A stretch of DNA of 64,000 nucleotides. It comes from Cyclobacteriaceae bacterium (GTDB lineage: Bacteria > Bacteroidota > Bacteroidia > Cytophagales > Cyclobacteriaceae). The stretch lies in assembly GCA_020832305.1 (NCBI GenBank), contig JAFIEV010000017.1, forward strand, positions 310,001-374,000, written 5' to 3'. The notes beneath the pieces are model-generated. The model searched no databases. It saw nothing but the letters and a program-made list of their open reading frames with translations, and had not been told where the DNA came from. The translations under genes and the position numbers were made by a program. Positions 35,473 through 45,897 of this stretch are shown here, one piece after another (position 1 is the first letter of the stretch; each line of letters opens with the position of its first letter).

Positions 35473-38400
35473 TTAATCTGCGAGGCTAAAGCGCAACTGA
35501 GCGCCAAAAGCTGTAGTGGCTCTCGGGAATGAGCTGGTAATAAATGGGGTATTCACATTGCGGTCGAAGTAAATGTTTACGTTTAATCGCTGACTTACCA
35601 CATAACTTATCTGGGGTCTGAGTTGAAAATTGATATTGCCATTGGTTACGGTAGCATCGTCATCTATTTTTCTTTGAACGGTTTTGGTATCGCGAATCAT
35701 AAAGTTAAACTTAAAGGTAATATCATTTTCGAGGGTGATAACGCGACCCTGCGTCCGAAATGGAAGACGCATTTTTGCTTTGGTATATCCAATATCTACA
35801 GATACATCATTACTTGTAAGCTCAGTAACCTGAGCATTGGAAATATTAAGCGCCATTTCTCTTCGGACTTTGTATTCAGCCCTGGTAGTAAGTGCTTTTT
35901 TGGTTCGGAAATTGATGCCAATCAGGGGATTAAATTCTTCTTGTAACACCACCTGCCCAAACAGAAAAATTGGTATAAGTTCACCTTGTTCATTTAAAAT
36001 TGAAGACTGTGGGAAATTTATCAAATTATTATTGAGTTCCAGTCCCTGATTATATTCCAGCGAATTATTGAAATTGGTAATTTGGAATGATGACCTATAC
36101 CCATGTGTAAGGTTAAATTGCGCAAAAATATCCTGAAAACCCGGAAGTTTGTTGAGTCCTGCATAATCGGCCCGCCAGCCGGGTATGGGTATCCTGGGAA
36201 AAGGAGAAATATTGGCAGTTTGGGCATCTCTTCCTGCATATGCATTGATAAATGCCGGTACCAGTACATCCTGTGACCTTTCAGAATACTCCCCGAATCC
36301 ATTTTCGGCATCAAGCCGGTTTTTGATGATGGTAAGGTTTTGTTCAAACTGATTAAAAGTTGAAGAATTATCTTCACTGTTTCTTCGCAATGAAGTGCGT
36401 ATCATACTAAATGTAATGTTATAGGTGCCCGTTCTGGAGGGGCTCAGGCCTACATATTGAGCCCCTTCGGGCAATCGGTCTACCCTGAAAAGTTCTTCAT
36501 AATTGCCCATAGCGCTTTTTCTTGCGTCTAATTGAATTTTCAGATCGTTAAATGGTTCAATAGATGCCCTCAACGTGAGGTCATATTGCCGCATTTGTGT
36601 AAAGGGTGTGGTAAGCAGCGTATCATAAACCAACCAACTATTGGCAGCGGCCATTTGCCGTATTCCTGGGTCCTGGCTTCCCATCAGAAAACGCCAACTA
36701 GGGGAGGACCATTCGTCATTCATGCCAAAAAGAAAAGGCTGAGGTGTAAAGCCTGGTAGCATGGTTCCATCACGCACAGTAAAGTTTGCATTCACATTTC
36801 GTATACCCATCAAGGCCCTGATAATGCCCTTTAGTGCTTTATTTTCTTTTTGCTTTATGGTGTCTTCAGCCGCTTGCTGCTGGGCCTGGGGTCTTGCAGT
36901 TGGTTGTGGTCTTGAGGTGGAAACCGGTGCACCTGGTCTACGTCTGGGCGGGGTGTTGATTTTTTGCAGATACTTGCTTTTGTTGTACAATTTCACAAAA
37001 TCAATTTTACCTGTGAGTCCTATATCACGATTGTTTTGAGCAATATTTCCAAGAATTTTTTGCTGGTTCAGGGAATCTATGGGAGAAAAGGCACCTGCAT
37101 TCCAGGTATAACCTACTGCATATCGCACATCTGCGCCTAAAAAGTCGGTTAATGGAATCTTATCAAGTGGTAAACGATAATTTATGCCCAGGTTTTGATT
37201 GAAGTTTCTCATACGCCCAAGGCCTTTAACCCTTTCCCAGATTTCCTGTCTTTGTTGTTCGGTGGTAATGTCTCCATCGGGCTCATCTATTATGGCGAGC
37301 GTACGGGCATTATAATCCAGGCCAATATTTTTTGTAAGGTTCCACCTCAACCCGTACATTCGATTAAAGGTAAAGTACTTCTCCCACATGGGTGCGATAC
37401 CTATGGTGGTGAGATCGGCATTCCTGAGTTGTGTCCTGGCAAAACGTCTGTCGAGATCTGTGCGAAAACTCAGATTGCTTGGCAAGGGAGAAAAATTGAA
37501 ATCCTTGATCAGCTGAAGGTATTTACCGTTCAACCCTTCCGAGTTTTTTAAAGGGGCAATGTTTTTATCTTCGATGTTGTAGTTGTATGCCACCGAGCCA
37601 CGGTAGGTATTCAGCAAGTAAGAGTCTGTGTTTATATTGCTTTGACGTACCTCGCTAAAGGCATAGGTAAAAGAAAAATTTTCTATATCCCACAGGTTAT
37701 TTCTAGCTTCCGGATTGGTCTTTACCTTTCTCACATTTGTAAAATTGAAACTTCGTCGCATCATACGGTCCTGCACTTTTCTGCGGTAATCGTTTCTCTG
37801 TTCTTCTGTATCGAAAGCAAGCAGCGAAGCCTCAAGCCGTATATCGGGGTCAAGGGGATCAAATCGGGGAGTTACTATTCGGTTTTCATAGCCTACAAAT
37901 AGGGGAATTTTTATTCCTGCTCTTTCCGGTATAAACTTATCGAGGTTTATATTGGCAGAAACATCGTATTCCAGTATTTCTTCCCGGGTTCTTTCTGAAA
38001 TTCTCGATTGAATACCACCAAAACCAAAGGTGGTGTATCGTGTTGAGGCACTGATCACAGCAAAATCGGCCAGTTTTGCATTTAGAAAAGCATTGGCGGC
38101 CCATCCTGCCTCGCGGTCAAAGTCAGTTACGCGTAACTCGTTGGCCCAGACAGTTACCGATTTGGGTTGTTCATCGGGGCTGTTGGGATTGCGGATACCA
38201 ATCATGATGGTTTGAACGGCACTTACTTCGGGTCTTCCTTCTACAGTTATTATATGACCATTTGCCAGGGTGTCTGAGTAGGGGAGGTCAATGCTGATTC
38301 CCTGAATGTTTCGCCTTGTTTTTAAGGTATAAAGATCTTCGAGCTTTATATCTATTTCATTTTCCTGCGGCCAGATTTCTTCTGCGCTGATTGCACCGTG

Positions 38401-41400
38401 GCGGGTAATTTTCAAGGGGACTTCAACTTCGTAGTAGTTTTCGAGGAAGTCGGTCCCAAATCTTATAAAAGCCGAAACATCTCCGTCCTGAAGTGGCATG
38501 CCATTTTCCTGTGCGTGTAAAAACATTTTAATCCGACCATAATTGATAAGGTCGAGATTGAAATTTTTAAAAACCGCCCTGGCATCTTTGTCACGCAGGT
38601 TATCAATGGTAAGCCGCAATGATTGTTCATTGAGCCGTCTTCTTACCGGTGAGGTATTATCGAGATCCCGGATAATGCCTGGAGGTTCGATATAGGGAAT
38701 TTTTCCATCTGAAGGAGAGCCATTTTCTTCAATATTTACAACATCTACTACAAAATTGGGTTCGTAGGGTTCTGGTTGTTCAAACAAACCTCTTTGATAC
38801 AGGTTGCCTTCAAATTTACGCCATTGTGAGCCCACCATTTGAAAGTTGGCCATTCGTAAAACAACCGGCTGGGCAAAGTCAGTAAGGTACATACGCACAA
38901 AGCGAATGGATTTAAAACCTGAAATATTTCCCTGGGTACGGGTAGGTCGTCGTATAGGAATCCTGAAAAGATACCAGTTAACTTCATCACCTGCCACGGT
39001 ATTGGTTACCCTGTCAACAATGTTATTACGACCAATCTGCAGGTTTCCTGGTCTTAGATCAAGTTCGTATTCGTAATACTCTTCAAGGTCGCTTATGGTA
39101 TTATCCCGGTTGAGGTCTTCGTTATCTGGATAGTTTGAACCGGCCTGGGCAATACTCTGCCCGCTTATAACCGGTGTATTGCCTTCTGTATTATTAAAAT
39201 CCTTATATCGCTCAACAATTTTCATGTTTTGCTGATCCAGTTCATTTCCCAGGTAAAAACGAAAATTATCGGCAGAGACATCATTTAGAATCACTTCTCT
39301 GGCATTGGGAGAGATGTTAAGTTGATCTACGAAATCGCTGTAAAAAGAAGCTTCTTCATCGTTTCTAACGCCGTCGAGCCCGATATCCTGAAAAGCCCGA
39401 GCCTGAGGGGAATCACTAAAGCCATTGGCCAGGTACTGGTTTCTCGGGGCTCTTCCCCAGGCAGTTGTAACGGCCCTGCTGGTATCTCCATCAGGAGGCA
39501 ATCCGTTTTCAAAAAAATGTCGGTTATCTTTAATTACATCTTCAGAAACACTACCAAGGTTGAAATATAATTTACCTCCGGTAGAGTTAACCGTGTTTTC
39601 AAGGCCGTCGAATATCCTTCCAAATTCTGAATTGATAAAGGGGTCCATCATCCAGAATTCGATGTATTCAATGTTGTTTCGATCGAAGTCAACATCAGAG
39701 GTAATAGCACGTGTAACACCTCCCCAATTGTTTCGCGGTTCTTTAAGCAGAGGTACTCCGTCACGATCAATAAGGTCTGGGTTGTAGTTAAATGAGCCTC
39801 TTTCAGATGGAAAATATGCCAGGTCGAAAATACGCATATAAGTTTCTACTACTTGTTCGTCCCGGTTTTTGAGTATTTCCCGTGGTGCAATACCTCTGCC
39901 ATAGTGATAATTAAAGCGGTCATCATCATCGATATTAGCAGGTATATTTTGCCCGATTGTTCGATAAAATATCGGATCAACAATATACCAGGCTAGTTTT
40001 GCGCGTTTATATCCAAATTCCAGGTTATTGCTCACATTAGCACCTCCTGTAAAACGCTGGTCGGCTGTTACCGGGGTGGAGGCGAGTCTCCAGTTGTTCC
40101 AGTTATTACCCAGGTTAAAAGGAATGGCTGAAGCTTCAAAATCATCGATATAGCTGGCGCCTTCACCTTGTACCCGGTTTGATGTACCCGGCAAAAGCTG
40201 TGCAAACTCAGCATTAAAACTTACGGCTGAGGGTTCTTTGGTTTGGATTAGGGGTATAGCATCTACCATTCTGGTCAGCAACCTCGATTCGCTTTGATAA
40301 CTGATGTCAAAACCATACTTCATATTCCGGGTAGGTTCATCGCCTATGCTGATTCTCGAGATTAATGGTCTTTCATTGTGATATAAAAAGGTGCCTCCGA
40401 TATTGAAATTTTCAGAAATGCGATAATCTAGCCTTGTACCCAGTAAGCTTCGGGTCTGGAAATTAAACAAATCTGCTTTTTCGTATTGAACCCTGATGGG
40501 CCTGCCGGAGTTAAGTACTGATTCATTCAATATGGTTACCCGGCCCATGGTATAATCAACCCTGTAGTCAACGCCTTCTACCAAGGGCTGGTTGCCAGCG
40601 GTAACGACCACCGAGCCCGGAGATATATTTATGCCTGGTAAGGCGATTTCTGAGGAGGAACCTCCCTGCATTCTACCCTCTATAAAAAATTTATTCCGCG
40701 TCATCTCAAGTTCAGCATCAGCCTTAGTGGTGCGGTATAGGGTGTCGTATACGTATTTATTGATAAATTGTGCCTCGGTTTCAGGGTCAAATTGCCTTCT
40801 CAGATGGCTGCCAAAAGGCTCAAGGACAGGAAAAATCACTGTACCGGTTTCTGGTAAAATGGTAACACCTTCCACGAAGTCAAAATTTCCATCTTTCTGG
40901 GGGTCACCATTTATATTAAGGCGATCAAGCCCCATAACTTCCACCAGAGGAACATCTCTTATGCGCCTGCCTTCATGTAAGCTGGGATTGTCGATACCTG
41001 TTCTGTCGTCGCGGTAAATGATTCGGAGTTGAAAGCCTTCGCGGGATACCTGGCTGGCATTGAGGTTGTAAATGTTTTTCATCATAAGATCCCAGGAAGG
41101 AACGCGGGTGTCTATCTTGGTGGGTCTTAACATTTTAAGGAAGATAACATCACTTTCTCTTCTGCCCTGGTAATCGGTTTGTAACTCGCCAACTTTAAAA
41201 TTTCTACCCTGATAGCTGTATTCAAAAGCGACTGCCAAGGCTTCATCATTCTGCAGCCTTCTTACGAGAGATACAACACCCAATTGTCGGTTGACTATAT
41301 ACTCTCTTTCATCAAGTTTCCTGGCAGAGGTGATTACTTCATAATCAGTTGCCTTTTCAAAGTTAAAGCTCTGGCTCAGAATATCATTGACGAGATCGAG

Positions 41401-42699
41401 ATTGCGCAAACCCGGATTTGCATTTAATTCTCTAAACAGATCATTGGCATTGTTAGCAGCCGGGCTGGAGGGATCTCCTTCACCTACCCTGGGATTACCA
41501 CGTCGATAAATTCTTCTGCCTTCACCCAGATCCATAAAAGCGGCAAAATTTCGAAGGGTTTGCGTGTTGTTCTGACGATTGATTACATAAACTTCTACCC
41601 TGGTGACGTTAACGCCTGATAATATCTGTGGGATATTTCTCAGCCAGCTCTCGTAATTATCTCTGAAAAAATGCGCAAGAAAAAAGTGCCTGTTTTCATC
41701 GTAATTTGATCCTCTTAACTCAAATGGTCTTCCCTGGCCACCATCTAGGCCTGTATTAACTTCAACAAAATCGTTGGTACCTCTTTGAGTGGATGCAACA
41801 GCAGTAACCCAAAGTTTACCAAAACGCAACTGGGTTTTTACACCAAAGAGATTCTGCGCGCCGGACATCAGGCTGTTGTTGATGGGCAGACTTACATTAC
41901 CAATTTCAATTTTTTGAATAATTTCTTCTTCAAAACCCGTGTATTCTACTTTGAGATTATTTTGAAAGTCAAAGGAGTTATTATTGTCAAAATTTGAAGT
42001 TATGGCAAGTTTTTCTCCGATTTTACCAACTACATTCATACTGATTTGCTGGTCAAATTCAAAACCTCCGTTCCGCTGTTGTCTGATAGGTATAGATGGG
42101 TTTTGAATTCTTTGCCAGCGACCACCGAAATCGAGGGTAACAAAACCATTAGGTCTGATATCGACGAAACTCCCTCCGAATATTCTATCGAAAGTAGGAC
42201 TCATATAGATAGGAGGGATCAGGCGCTTTCCACTTACTGCGCTTTCACCGTCGAGACCGGCTGACCGTTCTCTCCAATAATCTTTTCGCATGCGCGCATC
42301 ATAGATTTCATCGAATTCTGAAAAACTCATGCGTGCCGGGGGGCGATAATTCAAGCTGCCAATGCGCTCGTATATATTATAATTGGTGGCAGTATCGATT
42401 TCAACGTCAAGTTTGAAATTGTTTTCGTCTTTCAAAAAAAGCGGTGAGGAACTTGGTCTGTATATGAATGGGTCTCCATATCGGTCTTCCTGTTCGTATG
42501 TAGGTCTGCGGGTTGGGGTGTATGGAGTATCGGGAATAGAGTCTGGTCCAAATAAACTACTGTTTTGCGGAATCTGCAGGTCGTCGACGGAAAAAAAATA
42601 TCTTTGGTTTTCCAGCCCGGAAAACGCTGATAAGGCCAGGGCGATACTTGCAACACCTGTTAAAAAACCCGATATCTTTAATATTTTAGATTCAACCAA
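35473..42699 (-). CDS. sprA: SprA, type IX secretion system outer-membrane translocon
   Basis: 2408 residues, the usual size of this giant 36-strand barrel (SprA in Flavobacterium, Sov in Porphyromonas). A signal-like hydrophobic start (about 8-28) is followed by many beta-strand segments and the recurring GVDYRVDYTMGRVTILNES-type and EYIVNRQLGVVSLV-type repeats of the SprA N-terminal domain; a proline/glutamine linker occurs in the PRRRPGAPVSTSRPQP region. The protein ends in strands LRPQISYVVSQRLNVNIYFDR and TTAFGAQLRFSLAD, as an outer-membrane barrel should. It exports CTD-bearing cargo and gliding adhesins. The order ruvA-sprA-gcvH is conserved in the phylum. The frame is uninterrupted. 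Confidence 0.96.
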   Translation of the reverse strand: MVESKILKISGFLTGVASIALALSAFSGLENQRYFFSVDDLQIPQNSSLFGPDSIPDTPYTPTRRPTYEQEDRYGDPFIYRPSSSPLFLKDENNFKLDVEIDTATNYNIYERIGSLNYRPPARMSFSEFDEIYDARMRKDYWRERSAGLDGESAVSGKRLIPPIYMSPTFDRIFGGSFVDIRPNGFVTLDFGGRWQRIQNPSIPIRQQRNGGFEFDQQISMNVVGKIGEKLAITSNFDNNNSFDFQNNLKVEYTGFEEEIIQKIEIGNVSLPINNSLMSGAQNLFGVKTQLRFGKLWVTAVASTQRGTNDFVEVNTGLDGGQGRPFELRGSNYDENRHFFLAHFFRDNYESWLRNIPQILSGVNVTRVEVYVINRQNNTQTLRNFAAFMDLGEGRRIYRRGNPRVGEGDPSSPAANNANDLFRELNANPGLRNLDLVNDILSQSFNFEKATDYEVITSARKLDEREYIVNRQLGVVSLVRRLQNDEALAVAFEYSYQGRNFKVGELQTDYQGRRESDVIFLKMLRPTKIDTRVPSWDLMMKNIYNLNASQVSREGFQLRIIYRDDRTGIDNPSLHEGRRIRDVPLVEVMGLDRLNINGDPQKDGNFDFVEGVTILPETGTVIFPVLEPFGSHLRRQFDPETEAQFINKYVYDTLYRTTKADAELEMTRNKFFIEGRMQGGSSSEIALPGINISPGSVVVTAGNQPLVEGVDYRVDYTMGRVTILNESVLNSGRPIRVQYEKADLFNFQTRSLLGTRLDYRISENFNIGGTFLYHNERPLISRISIGDEPTRNMKYGFDISYQSESRLLTRMVDAIPLIQTKEPSAVSFNAEFAQLLPGTSNRVQGEGASYIDDFEASAIPFNLGNNWNNWRLASTPVTADQRFTGGANVSNNLEFGYKRAKLAWYIVDPIFYRTIGQNIPANIDDDDRFNYHYGRGIAPREILKNRDEQVVETYMRIFDLAYFPSERGSFNYNPDLIDRDGVPLLKEPRNNWGGVTRAITSDVDFDRNNIEYIEFWMMDPFINSEFGRIFDGLENTVNSTGGKLYFNLGSVSEDVIKDNRHFFENGLPPDGDTSRAVTTAWGRAPRNQYLANGFSDSPQARAFQDIGLDGVRNDEEASFYSDFVDQLNISPNAREVILNDVSADNFRFYLGNELDQQNMKIVERYKDFNNTEGNTPVISGQSIAQAGSNYPDNEDLNRDNTISDLEEYYEYELDLRPGNLQIGRNNIVDRVTNTVAGDEVNWYLFRIPIRRPTRTQGNISGFKSIRFVRMYLTDFAQPVVLRMANFQMVGSQWRKFEGNLYQRGLFEQPEPYEPNFVVDVVNIEENGSPSDGKIPYIEPPGIIRDLDNTSPVRRRLNEQSLRLTIDNLRDKDARAVFKNFNLDLINYGRIKMFLHAQENGMPLQDGDVSAFIRFGTDFLENYYEVEVPLKITRHGAISAEEIWPQENEIDIKLEDLYTLKTRRNIQGISIDLPYSDTLANGHIITVEGRPEVSAVQTIMIGIRNPNSPDEQPKSVTVWANELRVTDFDREAGWAANAFLNAKLADFAVISASTRYTTFGFGGIQSRISERTREEILEYDVSANINLDKFIPERAGIKIPLFVGYENRIVTPRFDPLDPDIRLEASLLAFDTEEQRNDYRRKVQDRMMRRSFNFTNVRKVKTNPEARNNLWDIENFSFTYAFSEVRQSNINTDSYLLNTYRGSVAYNYNIEDKNIAPLKNSEGLNGKYLQLIKDFNFSPLPSNLSFRTDLDRRFARTQLRNADLTTIGIAPMWEKYFTFNRMYGLRWNLTKNIGLDYNARTLAIIDEPDGDITTEQQRQEIWERVKGLGRMRNFNQNLGINYRLPLDKIPLTDFLGADVRYAVGYTWNAGAFSPIDSLNQQKILGNIAQNNRDIGLTGKIDFVKLYNKSKYLQKINTPPRRRPGAPVSTSRPQPTARPQAQQQAAEDTIKQKENKALKGIIRALMGIRNVNANFTVRDGTMLPGFTPQPFLFGMNDEWSSPSWRFLMGSQDPGIRQMAAANSWLVYDTLLTTPFTQMRQYDLTLRASIEPFNDLKIQLDARKSAMGNYEELFRVDRLPEGAQYVGLSPSRTGTYNITFSMIRTSLRRNSEDNSSTFNQFEQNLTIIKNRLDAENGFGEYSERSQDVLVPAFINAYAGRDAQTANISPFPRIPIPGWRADYAGLNKLPGFQDIFAQFNLTHGYRSSFQITNFNNSLEYNQGLELNNNLINFPQSSILNEQGELIPIFLFGQVVLQEEFNPLIGINFRTKKALTTRAEYKVRREMALNISNAQVTELTSNDVSVDIGYTKAKMRLPFRTQGRVITLENDITFKFNFMIRDTKTVQRKIDDDATVTNGNINFQLRPQISYVVSQRLNVNIYFDRNVNTPFITSSFPRATTAFGAQLRFSLAD

Positions 42700-42714
42700 A
42701 ACACAATTAAGCTT

Positions 42715-43308
42715 TTATGCCCGCTTTAAAGCCAGTTTAATCAATTCTTCCAAAGTAATATGATTGGCCGCACTTTTTAAAATCAAGTCCAGGCTTTTTT
42801 CAGCTTGTGCTTTATTGATCCCCAAAGTGGTAAGCGCAGTTAATGCTTCATTTCGCAATGTTCTCATGTTACCACCTTTTTCCGTATCTACCGCCCCGAA
42901 CATACCTTCTTTCTTCAATTTGTCTTTAAGTTCAAGGATTATTCTTTGTGCGGTTTTAGCACCTATACCTTTTACAGATTGTATGGTATTAACATCTTCT
43001 GATACTATGGCCGTTTTGATTTCATCAGCAGTAAGAGAAGAAGTAACCATCAGGCCGGTACCTGGCCCAACGCCCGAAACTGAAATTAATTGCAGAAAAA
43101 GAGATTTTTCAGCAGGTTTTGAAAAGCCGTATAATGTGTGGGCATCCTCTTTAACATGTAACCATGTGTGTAACTTGCATTTTTCCAGCTCTTTAATATC
43201 GGCATAGGTATTGAGGGAAATACGGATTTCATACCCCAGTCCATTTATATCCAGTACCGCAAATGTCGGTTCTGCATAGACAATTCTTCCTTCAATGTAA
43301 GCGATCAT
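42715..43308 (-). CDS. ruvA: Holliday junction DNA helicase subunit RuvA
   Basis: 197 residues. Three RuvA domains: the N-terminal OB fold (MIAYIEGRIVYAEPTFAVLDINGLGYEI), the tandem helix-hairpin-helix region with LFLQLISVSGVGPGTGLMV and IQSVKGIGAKTAQRIILELKDKL, and the small C-terminal helical domain (NEALTALTTLGINKAQAE). It binds four-way junctions and recruits RuvB. 15 bases before sprA. Confidence 0.97.
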   Translation of the reverse strand: MIAYIEGRIVYAEPTFAVLDINGLGYEIRISLNTYADIKELEKCKLHTWLHVKEDAHTLYGFSKPAEKSLFLQLISVSGVGPGTGLMVTSSLTADEIKTAIVSEDVNTIQSVKGIGAKTAQRIILELKDKLKKEGMFGAVDTEKGGNMRTLRNEALTALTTLGINKAQAEKSLDLILKSAANHITLEELIKLALKRA

Positions 43309-43320
43309 GTAAAGAATTTA

Positions 43321-44415
43321 TCAGCTTTGTATTTCCGAACTTGTTTTAAAGGTTTTTAAAATAACCTCTAATTCTCTCATATATTCACGTTGATCTTTTC
43401 CGGGGCTGTATAAAAAGCCCTCTATATAGTATAATCTTCTTGCTGCTTCATCAACCAGGGTATAGCTAAGAAATGGTCCACCCATCGAGAGATTATTGGT
43501 TCTCCACAATGCTCTGGTTTCTATTGCAAATTTTCCGTTAAAATTGATTTCACGACTGGCAACCTCAAAATTTTTAACCTCGGTGATCATAAAGGAATTG
43601 AGGTTATCAGGATCGCCATATATAAATCTTTTCGCAATATCATTTCTCATTTTGATGATATTTTCACGTGAGAACTGATCAGACGACGTATAATCTGTGT
43701 AATGAATATAAATATTGCGGTCTACTTCTCTTGTAAAGTGTCTGAGCCAGATAAAATCTGTTTCTTGAATGGCAATTTCATAAGCATTGGGTACGAGTAA
43801 AGAAGCATTGAATTCCTGTTCAATTACAGAGGTAATACCACTGCGCTGTCTTACACTGTATAGGCTTTGAAACATTCGCCTGTTTTCTATTTCATCAAAA
43901 TGACTTTGGAGCTTAGATCTGTTTTTTATGATGTTTTCAATAAGTACATCCTCTGTTTTACCAAAAAGGTGCAAAATTTCCTGTCCCCTTGCAAAGTCAT
44001 CCTGCTTGGCAAGCATGTACAGCTTAGGATCTTTTTCTATGGATTCTATAGATTCTTTAGTGAAATAACCTTTGAGACGCCGGTTTGCAAGACTATTGTC
44101 ATCCAGTACCGTAACAAAAATGATATTTTTAGCACTTTGAAGTACAGTGTTAAATCTCAAAGGATTAATATAGAGTAGTTTAAACCGGGCCTCTTCTCTG
44201 GGCAAACCAGGCATTTCTGATTTGAAAGTTTGACGGAGCTCGAAACCAAGGGCACCTGCATATAGCGCAGAATCCATAACCAGCAGAATTTCTCCTGCGG
44301 CACCTTTGGCAGAAGGGAGATTATCACTTTTATCCTTCTGTATAATGCCGTTACAGGCACCTAAGAATGTTGTTAAGAATATTAGTCCAACCAATCCTGA
44401 TGCAAAACTTTTCAT
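43321..44415 (-). CDS. DUF4837 family lipoprotein
   Basis: 364 residues with a lipoprotein signal (lipobox LGAC, Cys21). The mature part opens PSAKGAAGEILLVMDSALYAGALGFELRQTF, the DUF4837 pattern, and includes NIIFVTVLDDNS and ALWRTNNLSMGGPFLSYTLVDEAARRLYYIEGFLYSPGKDQREYMRELE. The family is confined to Bacteroidota; function is unknown. It lies 12 bases upstream of ruvA in the same operon. Confidence 0.88.
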   Translation of the reverse strand: MKSFASGLVGLIFLTTFLGACNGIIQKDKSDNLPSAKGAAGEILLVMDSALYAGALGFELRQTFKSEMPGLPREEARFKLLYINPLRFNTVLQSAKNIIFVTVLDDNSLANRRLKGYFTKESIESIEKDPKLYMLAKQDDFARGQEILHLFGKTEDVLIENIIKNRSKLQSHFDEIENRRMFQSLYSVRQRSGITSVIEQEFNASLLVPNAYEIAIQETDFIWLRHFTREVDRNIYIHYTDYTSSDQFSRENIIKMRNDIAKRFIYGDPDNLNSFMITEVKNFEVASREINFNGKFAIETRALWRTNNLSMGGPFLSYTLVDEAARRLYYIEGFLYSPGKDQREYMRELEVILKTFKTSSEIQS

Positions 44416-44481
44416 TGTTAATGGTATTTTAAATTGAGATAAAGTACAAAAACGAATCGAAAACCTGCAATAGCATGCAAA

Positions 44482-45894
44482 CTATCCTATAATTAATTTT
44501 TGGCCAGGCTTTATATTATTATTGTCCAGTTTATTGAGTTCTTTAATTTTTTCTATGGAAAGGTTGTCATATTGTCTTGAGATATTCCATAGTGTATCTC
44601 CAGGTTGTACTATATGAATTTTTTTACCTTCAACGATAAGTGGAGCTACCTGTGGTTGAGGTTTCAATCGCGAGGCCTGGTTTTCGGTCACCCACACATT
44701 TAGCTTTTGACCTACCCTTATTATGTTGCCATTTAGGTTATTCCATTCTCTTAAATCGGCAATATTTACGCTGTAATTTTGTGCTATTGAACCCAGTACA
44801 TCACCACTTTTTACAGTGTGTACAATTCTTTCTCTTCCTTGAATACTGCCAGCGGACTGACTGGCCAATTGTTCATATTTCTGATGACCTTGTTTTCCGG
44901 CAGAATCAAGTATTATTTGCCGGTTTTCAGCCAGTAATTCTGCAACGTCAGTAGGTACCCGAATAATATGGGTTCTCTTATTGCCGGGTACAGCACCATT
45001 TTTTATTTGCGGATTGAGTATTTCAAGATCTTCTTTACAAATATTGAGCTGCTCAGCAAGCCCTGAGAAATTAATAAATTGTTTGACGTGAAGGGTATCC
45101 GAGGCAATATCAAACATAAAATCTTGCGGGTCAACATATAAATTATGCTCTTCAGCAAAGTTCATTACATAGGTGATGGCTACAAACTGAGGCAGATAGG
45201 AGCGGGTTTCTCTTGGAAGATAGTTGTAGATTTCCCAAAATGTTTTTTTCCCTGAGCGCTTCATGGCTTTTTTTACATTGCCGGGCCCGCAGTTGTAAGC
45301 AGCCAAAGCCAGTTCCCAATCGTGAAACATACCATACAAAAATTTAAGATACCGGCAAGCAGCCTCTGTAGATTTGTAAGGATCCATGCGCTCATCAACG
45401 TACCAGTCCTGCTGTAGGCCATAGAGCCTGCCGGTTGCCGGCATAAACTGCCACAAGCCAACAGCTCCCATCCTTGACCTTGCATTAACTTTAAACCCAG
45501 ATTCTATGATGGAGAGGTATTTTATTTCTTCAGGCACATCGTAATTGGCAAAAACTGATTCAAAAATGGGAAAGTATACATTTTTTCGGGCGATCATAGT
45601 TTTTGTATAAGCCCTGTTTTTAATTGTAAAGTAGTCGACAAAGGTTTTTACACGACTGTTGAAATGCAGCGGAATGGAAGATTCAATGGAGGTGATTCTC
45701 CTTTCCATTTCTTCGTAGCTTACGTCGGGAACATATTCATATTCGCTGACAGAAAAAATTATTAGTCCATCATCAATGGCATCTTCTTCCTCAAAATTGT
45801 TGTCCTCGTAGCCTTGGGCTACCACCACTGCCATTGATACAAGACAACATAAAAAGGAAATCAACATCCGCATGTACAGAGATCTTCTGATCAT
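44482..45894 (-). CDS. membrane-bound lytic transglycosylase, MltD-like, with two LysM domains
   Basis: 470 residues with a signal peptide (about 8-27). The SLT catalytic domain (about 105-240) contains IIESGFKVNARSRMGAVGLWQFMPATGRLYGL, with the catalytic Glu in IIESGF, and YNCGPGNVKKAM. Two LysM peptidoglycan-binding repeats close the protein: VHTVKSGDVLGSIAQNYSVN and IHIVQPGDTLWNISRQYDN. It cleaves glycan strands to 1,6-anhydro-muropeptides. Three bases after gatA. A shorter start at 45873 is possible. Confidence 0.93.
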   Translation of the reverse strand: MIRRSLYMRMLISFLCCLVSMAVVVAQGYEDNNFEEEDAIDDGLIIFSVSEYEYVPDVSYEEMERRITSIESSIPLHFNSRVKTFVDYFTIKNRAYTKTMIARKNVYFPIFESVFANYDVPEEIKYLSIIESGFKVNARSRMGAVGLWQFMPATGRLYGLQQDWYVDERMDPYKSTEAACRYLKFLYGMFHDWELALAAYNCGPGNVKKAMKRSGKKTFWEIYNYLPRETRSYLPQFVAITYVMNFAEEHNLYVDPQDFMFDIASDTLHVKQFINFSGLAEQLNICKEDLEILNPQIKNGAVPGNKRTHIIRVPTDVAELLAENRQIILDSAGKQGHQKYEQLASQSAGSIQGRERIVHTVKSGDVLGSIAQNYSVNIADLREWNNLNGNIIRVGQKLNVWVTENQASRLKPQPQVAPLIVEGKKIHIVQPGDTLWNISRQYDNLSIEKIKELNKLDNNNIKPGQKLIIG

Positions 45895-45897
45895 AAC

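Noticed and set aside
35623-42763. Many plus-strand frames of 60-147 codons opposite sprA and ruvA
   Set aside because: Antisense shadows of long coding genes without signals, start sites or domain patterns.
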